In this document: positions 1 to 6,202 of the stretch, in pieces
Numbering within the stretch: position 1 is the first letter of the stretch
Layout: every line of letters starts with the position of its first letter
DNA from: CAXGUU01 sp964012875
GTDB lineage: Bacteria; Pseudomonadota; Gammaproteobacteria; Ga0077536
DNA length: 11,410 nt
Direction: 5' to 3'
NCBI GenBank assembly: GCA_964012875.1
Contig: CAXGUU010000089.1
Span: forward strand, 1 to 11,410
The notes under the pieces: model-generated
Seen by the model: the letters and a program-made list of their open reading frames with translations, nothing else
The model's database searches: none
Told to the model about the DNA's origin: nothing
Made by a program: the position numbers and the translations under genes

Positions 1-1
1 G

Positions 2-967
2 GTCGCGACCATTGCCTTTGGTATGGGCATCGACAAACCTGACGTCCGCTTTGTTGTCCACCTCGACCTGCCAAAGAGCATTGAAGCCTATTACCAGGAG
101 ACCGGGCGTGCCGGACGCGACGGCGAACCGGCAGAAGCCTGGATGGTTTATGGCCTGCAGGACGTAGTTCGCTTGCGCCAGATGGTCGATCAATCTCCGT
201 CTGATGAAGACCATAAGCGTATCGAGCGCCACAAACTCGATGCACTGCTAGCGTGGTGTGAAGCCACCGATTGCCGACGCCTTCCATTGCTTGAATACTT
301 CGGAGAAGACCCTACAGCGACCTGTGGTAACTGTGATAATTGCCAGAATCCACCGGCAACGTTCGACGCTACCGAAGACGCTCAGAAGCTGTTGTCATGC
401 ATCTACCGAACTGGACAACGTTTCGGCGCGGCGCATGTAATCGATGTGCTGCGGGGCGCCGACACCGATAAGGTGCGTCAGCATCGCCATGCCGAACTCT
501 CCACTTACGGCATCGGGGCCGAGCGCAGTGTTCACCACTGGCGTTCAGTGCTCCGTCAGTTACTCGTGCGCGGTACCGTATGGACCGATATTGAAAGCTA
601 CGGCGCGGTGCGTCTGGGTGGCCACGCAAGGGAGATGCTGCGCGGAGAGATTAATTTTCAGCTGCGCGAAGACCTGCTTGAAGCACGTGCTGCCAAGCCG
701 AGACGGGCACGAGAGGACATCGCCATTGCGGAAGTCGATGAGTACCTGTTCGCGCGTCTGCGGGCCTGCCGCAAACGCCTGGCCGAAGAGCAGGGGGTGC
801 CGCCATACGTGATTTTCCACGACCGCAGCCTGCGCGACATGGTTAATCGCAAACCGGGTACGCCCGGTGAAATGCTCGACGTGGTCGGCGTCGGGCAAGC
901 CAAGCTCGAGCGCTACGGCCAGATTTTTCTCGAAGAACTCAATGGCAGCGGCGGGGCGCCAGTCTGA
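2..967 (+). CDS. recQ: ATP-dependent DNA helicase RecQ, C-terminal part (5' end outside window)
   Basis: RecQ is a 3'-5' superfamily 2 DNA helicase acting in recombination, repair and stalled-fork processing in the cytoplasm. The open frame runs in from the left edge, so the N-terminal ATPase lobe is missing; 321 residues are visible. The first residues (VATIAFGMGIDKPDVRF) match helicase motif V, and QETGRAGRDG is motif VI with its arginine finger. A winged-helix/zinc region follows, with CRR...YFGE...CGNCDNC giving the four-cysteine zinc site, at about residues 91-114 of the visible part. The last 80 or so residues (from LFARLRACRKRLAEEQG) form an HRDC domain that ends close to the stop, so the C-terminus is complete. 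The gene converges on the AOR gene with only 17 bp between the stops. Family assignment is very secure; the start cannot be given. Confidence 0.96.
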   Translation, partial: VATIAFGMGIDKPDVRFVVHLDLPKSIEAYYQETGRAGRDGEPAEAWMVYGLQDVVRLRQMVDQSPSDEDHKRIERHKLDALLAWCEATDCRRLPLLEYFGEDPTATCGNCDNCQNPPATFDATEDAQKLLSCIYRTGQRFGAAHVIDVLRGADTDKVRQHRHAELSTYGIGAERSVHHWRSVLRQLLVRGTVWTDIESYGAVRLGGHAREMLRGEINFQLREDLLEARAAKPRRAREDIAIAEVDEYLFARLRACRKRLAEEQGVPPYVIFHDRSLRDMVNRKPGTPGEMLDVVGVGQAKLERYGQIFLEELNGSGGAPV

Positions 968-976
968 CCGGCGCCC
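954..976. terminator. GC-rich hairpin across the recQ stop codon between convergent genes
   Basis: GGGCGCC at 954-960 and GGCGCCC at 970-976 form a perfect 7-bp stem with a 9-base loop that contains the recQ TGA. It lies between two converging genes and could slow transcription from either side. No U-run follows on either strand, so it is not a canonical intrinsic terminator and may simply be a GC-rich coincidence. Confidence 0.3.
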
Positions 977-984
977 GCGATTAC

Positions 985-2727
985 TTATCCCGCAGGCGAT
1001 TTTGAGAAGAAAGTCTCCGTCGCCGGCTGGCGTTCCCGCACCATCCTGACGATGTCATCGGGGACATCAAATTTCATGGCGTGATCCGGTCCGATGCCTT
1101 CGTCGCGCAGGCAATCGGCCATTGAGTCATCTGTCGCCGTCAGCCCGGCGCGTTCGTTGAAGGCCCATTCATCCTGCATGCATTCCCAGCCAATGGCGGC
1201 CACGTCTTCACAGGTGACTTCTTCGCCGAAGAACGGCGTGAAGAACTGGCGTGTTTCGTCAATGGAGGGCCCTAAGAACATGCAGAAGCCAGTTGAATCA
1301 CAAATCGCGTTAACGATCTGAATCTCCTGTGACGCGACCGCAGCGGCTTCGCCGTCAATCTTCGGATCGATAACGAGACCAGCCGTGTGGTCAGCGCCCT
1401 GTGCACTGCTGCAATAGGTGATGCCCGTCGCTTTGAGTGGTCGCGGGTCCCAGGCCGGCATGGCCTGTCCCTTGGCCACCGGGATCCGATGGTGATTGCG
1501 CGCCGTCCCAATCGACAGGGCGCCATCGCCAATCTGGTGGCCGAGTTCCGTGCCGTTGGCAATTTCTTCGCGCAGCAAACGCTTGGCGCCTTCAGCATCG
1601 CCCCATTCCATGCCGTTGGAATCCATGTAGACCGCAATCGCAGCTCCGGTTTCAATAGTGTCAAGGCCAATTTCATCGCACAGGCGATCGAGCACAGCGA
1701 CCTCTTCCCAATCATTAATGGCGCAACAGGACCCGAGCAGCGTCAGCGTCTCAAACTCAAGTGCAGAAGTCTGGTAGTTACCGTCCTTGTCGTGAACGAT
1801 GTTCGAGCACTGCACGATGCAGCCGGCCATGCAGTTGTGCATCTCGCCTCCGCGCGATTCGAACGATTCCATGATGCGGGCACCATCGAGCTTCTCCGCT
1901 TCAGGGTTGCGGCCTTCGGTGCGGTTCTTGTATGGGAACGTGTGCAGCATGTTGGCTGCCGGCACCACCGCACTGGTACCGTACTTGAAGTTGGCATGGC
2001 GCGTGTCGCGATAGGACTTGCTGAATTGTTTTATGTATGCAGCAAAGGCTTTGCGTTCCGCGGCACGCCTGAGTGGTGTTTTGGCCGGATCGATCAACAC
2101 CCACTTCAGACACTTCGAGCCCATCACTGCGCCCACCCCACCGCGTGCCGCCTGGCGCGCCGGGCGCCTCGCCTTGTCGTCATCGGTGCAGGCGATCGAA
2201 GCACCTTTCATCATGTGCTCACCGGCAGGTCCGATGGAAATCACCGAGGCTGATTTTGGTTGGTCGGCGAGGAGCTTTTCGCACAGCGCATAGTTCCAGC
2301 GACCCTTGTCCTCGTCCGCTGCCACCAGTTCTACGGCGTCGGCGGAAACTTTCAGGCCCCAACGGCCATCGCGATTGGGCGGCTGTCCGGTGACGACAAT
2401 CGCCCGAAAACCAAGTTTCATCAAATCCTGACCCGGATCGCCGCCGACATTGGCTTCCTTGATGCCGTTGGTCAGAGGGCTTTTGCAACCGATCGACAGG
2501 CGCCCCGAGGTCGGCGCCGAGGTGCCGGACAGCGTGCCCGGCGCCATGACCAAGACGTTGTCCGGACCCAGCGGATCACAGGTCGGATCACATTCGCCCA
2601 GCAGAATTTTCGCCAGCAGTGCACGGCCGCCGAGTAGTTTCCATTCGGTCGGAAACGATTCGATGCTGGTCGTTTGGTTGGTCATGTCGACACGAATAAT
2701 TTTGTCGTTGTCCCAGGCGTGGTCCAT
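985..2727 (-). CDS. Aldehyde ferredoxin oxidoreductase (AOR) family, tungsto/molybdopterin enzyme
   Basis: AOR-family enzymes oxidise aldehydes to carboxylic acids (or catalyse related reductions) using a bis-pterin W or Mo centre and one [4Fe-4S] cluster. Of 580 residues, the N-terminal pterin domain shows LLGGRALLAKILL (31-43), GPAGE (166-170) and ARGGVGAVMGSKCLK (194-208). The family motifs DXXGL(D/C)X are both present: DEIGLDT at 351-357 and DSTGFCM at 477-483. Likely cluster ligands are C299, C303, C307 and C482; the first three are spaced CX3CX3C rather than the CX2CX3C of the Pyrococcus enzyme. I chose the ATG at 2727 because AGGAG lies about 9 bases upstream (plus-strand ctcct near 2736); an upstream ATG at 2784 would add 19 atypical residues. 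No ferredoxin, cofactor-synthesis or W-transport gene is adjacent, so electron acceptor and substrate are unknown. Length is near the family's roughly 600. Family call is secure; exact function is not. Confidence 0.93.
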   Translation of the reverse strand: MDHAWDNDKIIRVDMTNQTTSIESFPTEWKLLGGRALLAKILLGECDPTCDPLGPDNVLVMAPGTLSGTSAPTSGRLSIGCKSPLTNGIKEANVGGDPGQDLMKLGFRAIVVTGQPPNRDGRWGLKVSADAVELVAADEDKGRWNYALCEKLLADQPKSASVISIGPAGEHMMKGASIACTDDDKARRPARQAARGGVGAVMGSKCLKWVLIDPAKTPLRRAAERKAFAAYIKQFSKSYRDTRHANFKYGTSAVVPAANMLHTFPYKNRTEGRNPEAEKLDGARIMESFESRGGEMHNCMAGCIVQCSNIVHDKDGNYQTSALEFETLTLLGSCCAINDWEEVAVLDRLCDEIGLDTIETGAAIAVYMDSNGMEWGDAEGAKRLLREEIANGTELGHQIGDGALSIGTARNHHRIPVAKGQAMPAWDPRPLKATGITYCSSAQGADHTAGLVIDPKIDGEAAAVASQEIQIVNAICDSTGFCMFLGPSIDETRQFFTPFFGEEVTCEDVAAIGWECMQDEWAFNERAGLTATDDSMADCLRDEGIGPDHAMKFDVPDDIVRMVRERQPATETFFSKSPAG

Positions 2728-2760
2728 CGGTCCTTCTCCTAAGTTCAATGTTCGAAAAAA

Positions 2761-2854
2761 GGGCAGATTTATCCGGGCGATCACGAGTTGGCCAAAGCCC
2801 GGGCAAACTGAGCGCTCGAATCAATCCGCCACTTTCTCAGATAAATCTGTCCCC
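2761..2854. repeat. About 94-bp element with terminal inverted repeats (REP/MITE-like)
   Basis: GGGCAGATTTATC at 2761-2773 is answered in inverse orientation by GATAAATCTGTCCC starting at 2840, so the 94-bp segment is bounded by inverted repeats that match except for one extra base. The right end contains a tight dyad, CAGAT-AA-ATCTG (2838-2849). The interior holds CCGGGC (2773-2778) pairing with GCCCGG (2797-2802), plus the palindromes GCCCGGGC and GAGCGCTC. It has no ORF. This looks like a non-autonomous REP- or MITE-type insertion; GGGGACAGATTTAT-like ends resemble repeats I associate with Y1/RAYT transposases in gammaproteobacteria, but that is from memory and needs a genome-wide search. 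It sits between the AOR start and the terminator of the neighbouring gene. Confidence 0.5.
2768..2795 (-). promoter_or_regulatory. Candidate sigma70-like promoter for the AOR gene, inside the inverted-repeat element
   Basis: On the minus strand TTGGCC (plus 2790-2795) is followed after 16 bases by GATAAA (plus 2768-2773), each matching the sigma70 consensus at four of six positions. The -10-like box is part of the left terminal repeat of the element at 2761-2854, so the element may supply the AOR promoter. This is a weak pattern match with no experimental support. Confidence 0.25.
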
Positions 2855-2909
2855 TGTCTAGGATAAAGCATTAAGCGGCCTTTCACCCAGCAGCGGCGCT
2901 ACCTGCCAT

Positions 2910-2938
2910 AAAAAAAGGCCCGCGCATGCGGGCCTTTT
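2910..2938 (-). terminator. Strong intrinsic terminator of the luciferase-like monooxygenase gene
   Basis: GGCCCGC (2917-2923) and GCGGGCC (2928-2934) form a perfect GC stem with a GCAT loop. On the minus strand the stem is followed by seven U residues (plus-strand A at 2910-2916), 17 bases after the stop of the gene ending at 2955. The flanking A-run and TTTT also pair, so it could work in the plus direction too, though no plus-strand gene leads into it. Confidence 0.9.
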
Positions 2939-2954
2939 CTGAAACGTAAATTGC

Positions 2955-3992
2955 CTACCGAAACTTGGGAATAACGTCATTGGCAAACAATTGCATGCTG
3001 TTGCGGATGTGGTGCGGGTCGAGTCCGGACATGGCCATGCCGCACACCAGGTGCGTTACGCGGCCGCGTTTACGGTATTCGTCGATCATCTCTGCAACAT
3101 CTTCAGGCGTGCCGACCATCGCTTTCTCACCGAAGAAATCGAAGTCCTGCTTGGCGATGATTTCGTCCACGGAGGGAATACCCGTGGTGGCCTGATCGTC
3201 ACCGGGTTTGTCATTGGCTTCGGCGAACCATTCCGCATAGCGAGTGGCCGTGTAATGTAATGACTGCGCACAGGTTTCCCAGGCCTGATCGCGACTGGGT
3301 GCTACATGGATCCAGCGCAATTGGGCGGCGTTGTAATCCTGCGGGTTACGCCCGGCGGCTTCGAGGAAGCCGTCATACATCTCAACCATTTCCGGCGGCC
3401 CAACGACCTGGAAGTGGCAACCCATATTGGCCGCCCGCTCGATTGCTTTTTCGGCAATCGCGCCCACCCAGATGGGCACGTGTGGTTGTTGTACACACGG
3501 CGGCACAATCTGAATTTCCTTGAGGTGATTGTATTTGCCTTCATAGGTCACAACTTCGTCGCTCAGCAGGCGCTGCATAACCTCGATACCTTCGCGCATA
3601 CGACGGCCGCGGCTGGCCGCGGTGATGCCCTGATCATCGAATTCTTTCACCCGGTAGCCAAGCCCGACACCGAGATCAAACCGACCGTTCGACATCACAT
3701 CAACGGTAGCGGCGTCTTCGGCTACCCGAATCGGATTTTGCAGCGGCAACAGGATCAAGAACGTGCCGATGCGAATGCGCGAGGTCCTCTGCGAGATGGC
3801 GCCGGCGATCGGCAGCAGCGATGGTGAGTAACCGTCGTCAACAAAATGATGTTCGGTGAGCCAGGCATTGTCATAGCCCATCGCTTCGGAATCGGCGATG
3901 AGGTCGAGATGAGAGCTGTAGAGTTCCGTCCACGTTGTGCGATTGAATTCAGGATTGCGGAACGGCCATAAAAGTCCGAATCGAAGGTTCAT
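2955..3992 (-). CDS. LLM class (bacterial luciferase-like) flavin-dependent oxidoreductase
   Basis: A cytoplasmic TIM-barrel protein of 345 residues in the bacterial luciferase-like monooxygenase family, whose members use reduced FMN or F420 with, in most cases, O2 to oxidise organic substrates. Typical marks are the N-terminal strand LRFGLLWPF, WLTEHHF at 44-50, the SRIRIGTFLILLPLQNP segment (71-87), the GRFDLGVGLGY motif (103-113) and the C-terminal GTPEDVAEMIDEYR. Length is normal for the family. The ATG at 3992 is preceded by AAGGGGGAG six to eight bases upstream. The gene has its own terminator and diverges from the aminotransferase gene, with a shared promoter region. A separate flavin reductase would have to be encoded elsewhere if FMN is used. 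The substrate cannot be read from sequence. It is clearly not a duplicate of the LLM protein at 8902-10044. Confidence 0.93.
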   Translation of the reverse strand: MNLRFGLLWPFRNPEFNRTTWTELYSSHLDLIADSEAMGYDNAWLTEHHFVDDGYSPSLLPIAGAISQRTSRIRIGTFLILLPLQNPIRVAEDAATVDVMSNGRFDLGVGLGYRVKEFDDQGITAASRGRRMREGIEVMQRLLSDEVVTYEGKYNHLKEIQIVPPCVQQPHVPIWVGAIAEKAIERAANMGCHFQVVGPPEMVEMYDGFLEAAGRNPQDYNAAQLRWIHVAPSRDQAWETCAQSLHYTATRYAEWFAEANDKPGDDQATTGIPSVDEIIAKQDFDFFGEKAMVGTPEDVAEMIDEYRKRGRVTHLVCGMAMSGLDPHHIRNSMQLFANDVIPKFR

Positions 3993-4023
3993 TCACTCCC
4001 CCTTGAGCGTCTGATGGGTGGGT

Positions 4024-4039
4024 AACCTGAGCACAGGTT
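4024..4039. promoter_or_regulatory. Possible operator: perfect dyad in the divergent promoter region
   Basis: AACCTG (4024-4029) and CAGGTT (4034-4039) form a perfect 6-bp inverted repeat around AGCA. It touches the -35 of the aminotransferase promoter and lies just downstream of the monooxygenase promoter, as expected of a regulator site controlling both. No regulator gene is adjacent, so the binding protein is unknown. Confidence 0.35.
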
Positions 4040-4065
4040 GATGCAACAGCGAGCGAAGATATACC
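4038..4065 (+). promoter_or_regulatory. Candidate promoter of the aminotransferase gene
   Basis: TTGATG (4038-4043), a 16-base spacer and TATACC (4060-4065) make a fair sigma70-type promoter on the plus strand. The -35 box overlaps the right arm of the dyad at 4024-4039, so a protein bound there would be placed to affect this promoter. It implies a leader of about 95 bases before the ATG at 4169. Confidence 0.4.
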
Positions 4066-4085
4066 CCGCGCCGTCAGTTGGGCAA
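4058..4085 (-). promoter_or_regulatory. Candidate promoter of the luciferase-like monooxygenase gene
   Basis: On the minus strand TTGCCC (plus 4080-4085) and TATATC (plus 4058-4063) are separated by 16 bases, a fair sigma70-type pair. It would give a 5' leader of roughly 60 bases containing the AACCTG/CAGGTT dyad. Its -10 overlaps that of the opposing promoter at 4038-4065. Confidence 0.45.
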
Positions 4086-4114
4086 GGCACCAGCTCGGGC
4101 TTGTATCGGCGCGC

Positions 4115-4127
4115 GGTTCGTAGAACC
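4115..4127 (+). repeat. Short hairpin in the aminotransferase leader
   Basis: GGTTC (4115-4119), loop GTA and GAACC (4123-4127) form a small perfect stem in the predicted untranslated leader of the aminotransferase gene. It could be a second regulator site or an RNA hairpin; five base pairs is little evidence. Confidence 0.25.
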
Positions 4128-4168
4128 ATTGACCTCGACCAAATTCAAGCGGTAACGGGGGAGCAGTC

Positions 4169-5515
4169 ATGAATGAACCGGCGTATCTGCGTAGCGGCGG
4201 TGGCGACCTGCCCGATCTCGAATCACTGTGGTTGCCTTTTACCTCCAATCGCATGTTCAAAAAACAGCCGCGCCTGGTCAGCCGGGCAGAAGGCATGTAC
4301 TACGAAACACCTGATGGCCGGCGCATTCTGGACGGCATGTCGGGTTTGTGGTGCTCGAATGCCGGACACCGTCATCCCGGCATCGTCCAGGCCGTAAAAG
4401 ACCAGCTGGATGAACTGGATTACGCCGTTTCATTCCAGGTTCAGCATCCGAAGGCTTTTCAACTGGCCAATGCTCTGACCGCGGTTGCGCCTGATCACCT
4501 TAACCACGCGTTTTTTGTCAATTCCGGATCGGAGGCCTGCGACACCGCTCTGAAAATCGCGGTGGCCTGCCACAAGGCCCGCGGTGAGGGTGGTCGCTAT
4601 CGCCTGGTCGGGCGCGAGCGGGGCTACCACGGCGTAGGATTCGGCGGCATTTCGGTCGGCGGCATGAGCGCCAATCGCAAGGCTTTCGCCAGTACCTTGC
4701 TGCCGGGTGTCGATCACCTGCCACACACACATGACCTCGACCACATGGCATTTACCAGGGGCCAGCCGGCCTGGGGTGCCCATCTGGCGGACCAGCTCGA
4801 GCGCATCGTCGCGCTACACGATGCGTCGACCATCGCCGCGGTGATCGTTGAACCGATGCAGGGTTCGGCCGGCGTGATTGTGCCGCCCCAGGGCTATTTG
4901 GAGCGTTTACGGGAAATCTGCACGGCGCATGGCATTCTTTTGATTTTCGACGAGGTCATCACGGGTTTTGGCCGTTTGGGTGAGTGGTTTTCGCCGGATC
5001 GATTTGGCGTGCAGCCCGACATGATCACTTTTGCCAAGGGCATTACCAGTGGCGTCGTGCCCTTAGGCGGTGTGCTCGTGAGCGATGAGATTTACAACTC
5101 CTTCATGCAGGGTCCTGAGCACCTGGTCGAGTTTTTCCATGGTTACACCTATTCGGGCCATCCGCTGGCGTGTGCGGCCGGGCTCGCTACGCTTGATGCT
5201 TATCAGGATCAGGCGATGTTCGCCAATGCACGGACGATTGAGCCCGTTCTTGAACAGGCCGTCCACGCGCTGCGGGACGAGCCGAATGTGATTGACGTGC
5301 GCAATCTTGGCCTCGCTGCTGCAATCGAATTGAAACCGCGCGAGGATGGCGTCTCACTGAGGGCGCTTGAGGTCTTTCAAACCTGCTTTGAGCGCGGCGT
5401 CATGTTGCGGTACACCGGCGACATCATTGCCATCGGGCCGGCGCCGGTAGCCAATGCGGATGAGATTGGAACGATCGTTGAGACCCTGCGCTCGGCACTC
5501 AGGGACTGCCGTTAG
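4169..5515 (+). CDS. Class III PLP aminotransferase, omega-amino acid (beta-alanine):pyruvate type
   Basis: A 448-residue fold-type I, PLP-dependent transaminase of the cytoplasm, which moves the terminal amino group of an omega-amino acid or amine onto a keto acid such as pyruvate, leaving an aldehyde or semialdehyde. The N-terminus LWLPFTSNRMFKK and GLWCSNAGH (59-67) resemble beta-alanine:pyruvate aminotransferases. Further marks are the phosphate-binding NSGSEACDTALKIA (118-131), the RGYHG loop (151-155), FDEVITGFGR with D261 contacting the PLP nitrogen, the Schiff-base lysine K290 in FAKGITSG, and HGYTYSGHPLAC (324-335). Length is exactly typical. The ATG at 4169 follows GGGGGAG by six bases. 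It diverges from the monooxygenase gene at 3992. The subfamily is well supported; beta-alanine, taurine, GABA, polyamine or other amines remain possible donors. Confidence 0.93.
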   Translation: MNEPAYLRSGGGDLPDLESLWLPFTSNRMFKKQPRLVSRAEGMYYETPDGRRILDGMSGLWCSNAGHRHPGIVQAVKDQLDELDYAVSFQVQHPKAFQLANALTAVAPDHLNHAFFVNSGSEACDTALKIAVACHKARGEGGRYRLVGRERGYHGVGFGGISVGGMSANRKAFASTLLPGVDHLPHTHDLDHMAFTRGQPAWGAHLADQLERIVALHDASTIAAVIVEPMQGSAGVIVPPQGYLERLREICTAHGILLIFDEVITGFGRLGEWFSPDRFGVQPDMITFAKGITSGVVPLGGVLVSDEIYNSFMQGPEHLVEFFHGYTYSGHPLACAAGLATLDAYQDQAMFANARTIEPVLEQAVHALRDEPNVIDVRNLGLAAAIELKPREDGVSLRALEVFQTCFERGVMLRYTGDIIAIGPAPVANADEIGTIVETLRSALRDCR

Positions 5516-5749
5516 CCTTGTCTCGTTCGGTACGGTCTTCTGGCATTATGAGCGCGCTTTCAGTCTTTGCTACCAGGGCGTGATCAATACATACCAGCGG
5601 GACAGCATGTCGAAGCGAATCGTACTGCACCTGTCCACGGCCGGTGACCGCGACATGTGACGCATGGTGCGTTCCAGTTTTACGCCGGCGTTTTGAACAC
5701 TGATCCACCAGCGCCCGGAAGCGCTGGTGAAATCAAACGACTGACAGTA
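5516..5749. other. Non-coding spacer between convergent genes
   Basis: These 234 bases separate the aminotransferase stop from the stop of the CMD-family gene. I see no convincing gene: a 17-codon frame starting at about 5607 has no family resemblance and no good ribosome binding site. The only clear structure is the hairpin at 5706-5729. Confidence 0.5.
5706..5729. terminator. Perfect 9-bp hairpin between convergent genes, possible terminator
   Basis: CACCAGCGC (5706-5714) and GCGCTGGTG (5721-5729) pair perfectly across a six-base CCGGAA loop. It lies 20 bases past the stop of the minus-strand gene at 5750 and about 190 bases past the aminotransferase stop. Neither strand shows a strong U-run after it, so it is a weak or factor-assisted terminator at best, more likely serving the minus-strand gene. 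Confidence 0.45.
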
Positions 5750-6202
5750 TCAGCGGTCGGCGCCCGCTTCGATGCCGCGCTCGGTAAAAACTTCACGCGC
5801 GGCGTTCAAACCGTTCAGGCTGGCTGGGAAGCCCGCATAGACGGCCATTTGCAATATAACTTCAACGATTTCGCGGGCGGAACAACCTGCGTTCAGTGCA
5901 CCGTTGATATGCGCAAGCAGCTGCGGTCGAGCGTGGCCCAGGGTGGTCAGGGCCGCGACCGTGGCGAGTTCGCGCGTACGTAAATCAAGAGCTGGCCGCG
6001 AGACCACATCACCATAGGCGAAGTCGATAATCCAGGCGTTCATTTCCGGTGCGATATCGTCGAGCCGCTTGAGTGCCTCGGCGCTGTCGCCGCTAACGAT
6101 GACATCGAGCGCCTGCTTGCCGCGATCGTGATGAGGTGAGTGGGCCAGTGCTGGTGTCACTGCCAGCAGCGACATCAAAAATGTCAGTAGGGTGCATCGC
6201 AC
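5750..6202 (-). CDS. Exported carboxymuconolactone decarboxylase (CMD) family protein
   Basis: A 150-residue protein made of an export signal and a CMD/AhpD-like helical domain. With the GTG at 6202 the N-terminus is MRCTLLTFLMSLLAVTPALA, a clean Sec signal with AxA-type cleavage before HSPHH. This start has GAGGAG eight bases upstream (plus 6211-6216); the longer frame to 6229 would spoil the signal. The CMD domain shows IIDFAYGDVVSRPALDLRTRELA (58-80), LGHARPQLLAHINGALNAG (88-106) and VILQMAVYAGFPASLNGL (115-132), very typical of gamma-CMD-like proteins. It has a single domain cysteine (C107) and no CXXC, so AhpD-type peroxidase chemistry is not expected. Many such proteins are not true decarboxylases and the substrate is unknown. 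It is alone on its strand, divergent from the transporter gene. Confidence 0.9.
   Translation of the reverse strand: MRCTLLTFLMSLLAVTPALAHSPHHDRGKQALDVIVSGDSAEALKRLDDIAPEMNAWIIDFAYGDVVSRPALDLRTRELATVAALTTLGHARPQLLAHINGALNAGCSAREIVEVILQMAVYAGFPASLNGLNAAREVFTERGIEAGADR

Noticed and set aside
1387..2253. Long plus-strand open frame (288 codons) inside the AOR gene
   Set aside because: It is antisense to a clear AOR-family coding region, has no recognisable domain and no good ribosome binding site; long antisense frames are common in GC-rich genes.
2728..2784. Upstream ATG extending the AOR protein by 19 residues
   Set aside because: The ribosome binding site AGGAG sits inside this extension, next to the downstream ATG at 2727, and the extra residues do not fit the family N-terminus.
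3306..3827. Plus-strand open frame of 173 codons opposite the first luciferase-like gene
   Set aside because: Antisense shadow of a well-supported coding region; no family resemblance.
5607..5660. 17-codon frame as a possible small protein or leader peptide
   Set aside because: No clear ribosome binding site, no downstream gene on the same strand for it to control, and no recognisable sequence.
5657..5983. Plus-strand open frame of 108 codons overlapping the CMD-family gene
   Set aside because: Most of it is antisense to the CMD domain, which is clearly coding on the minus strand; the rest is spacer with no ribosome binding site.
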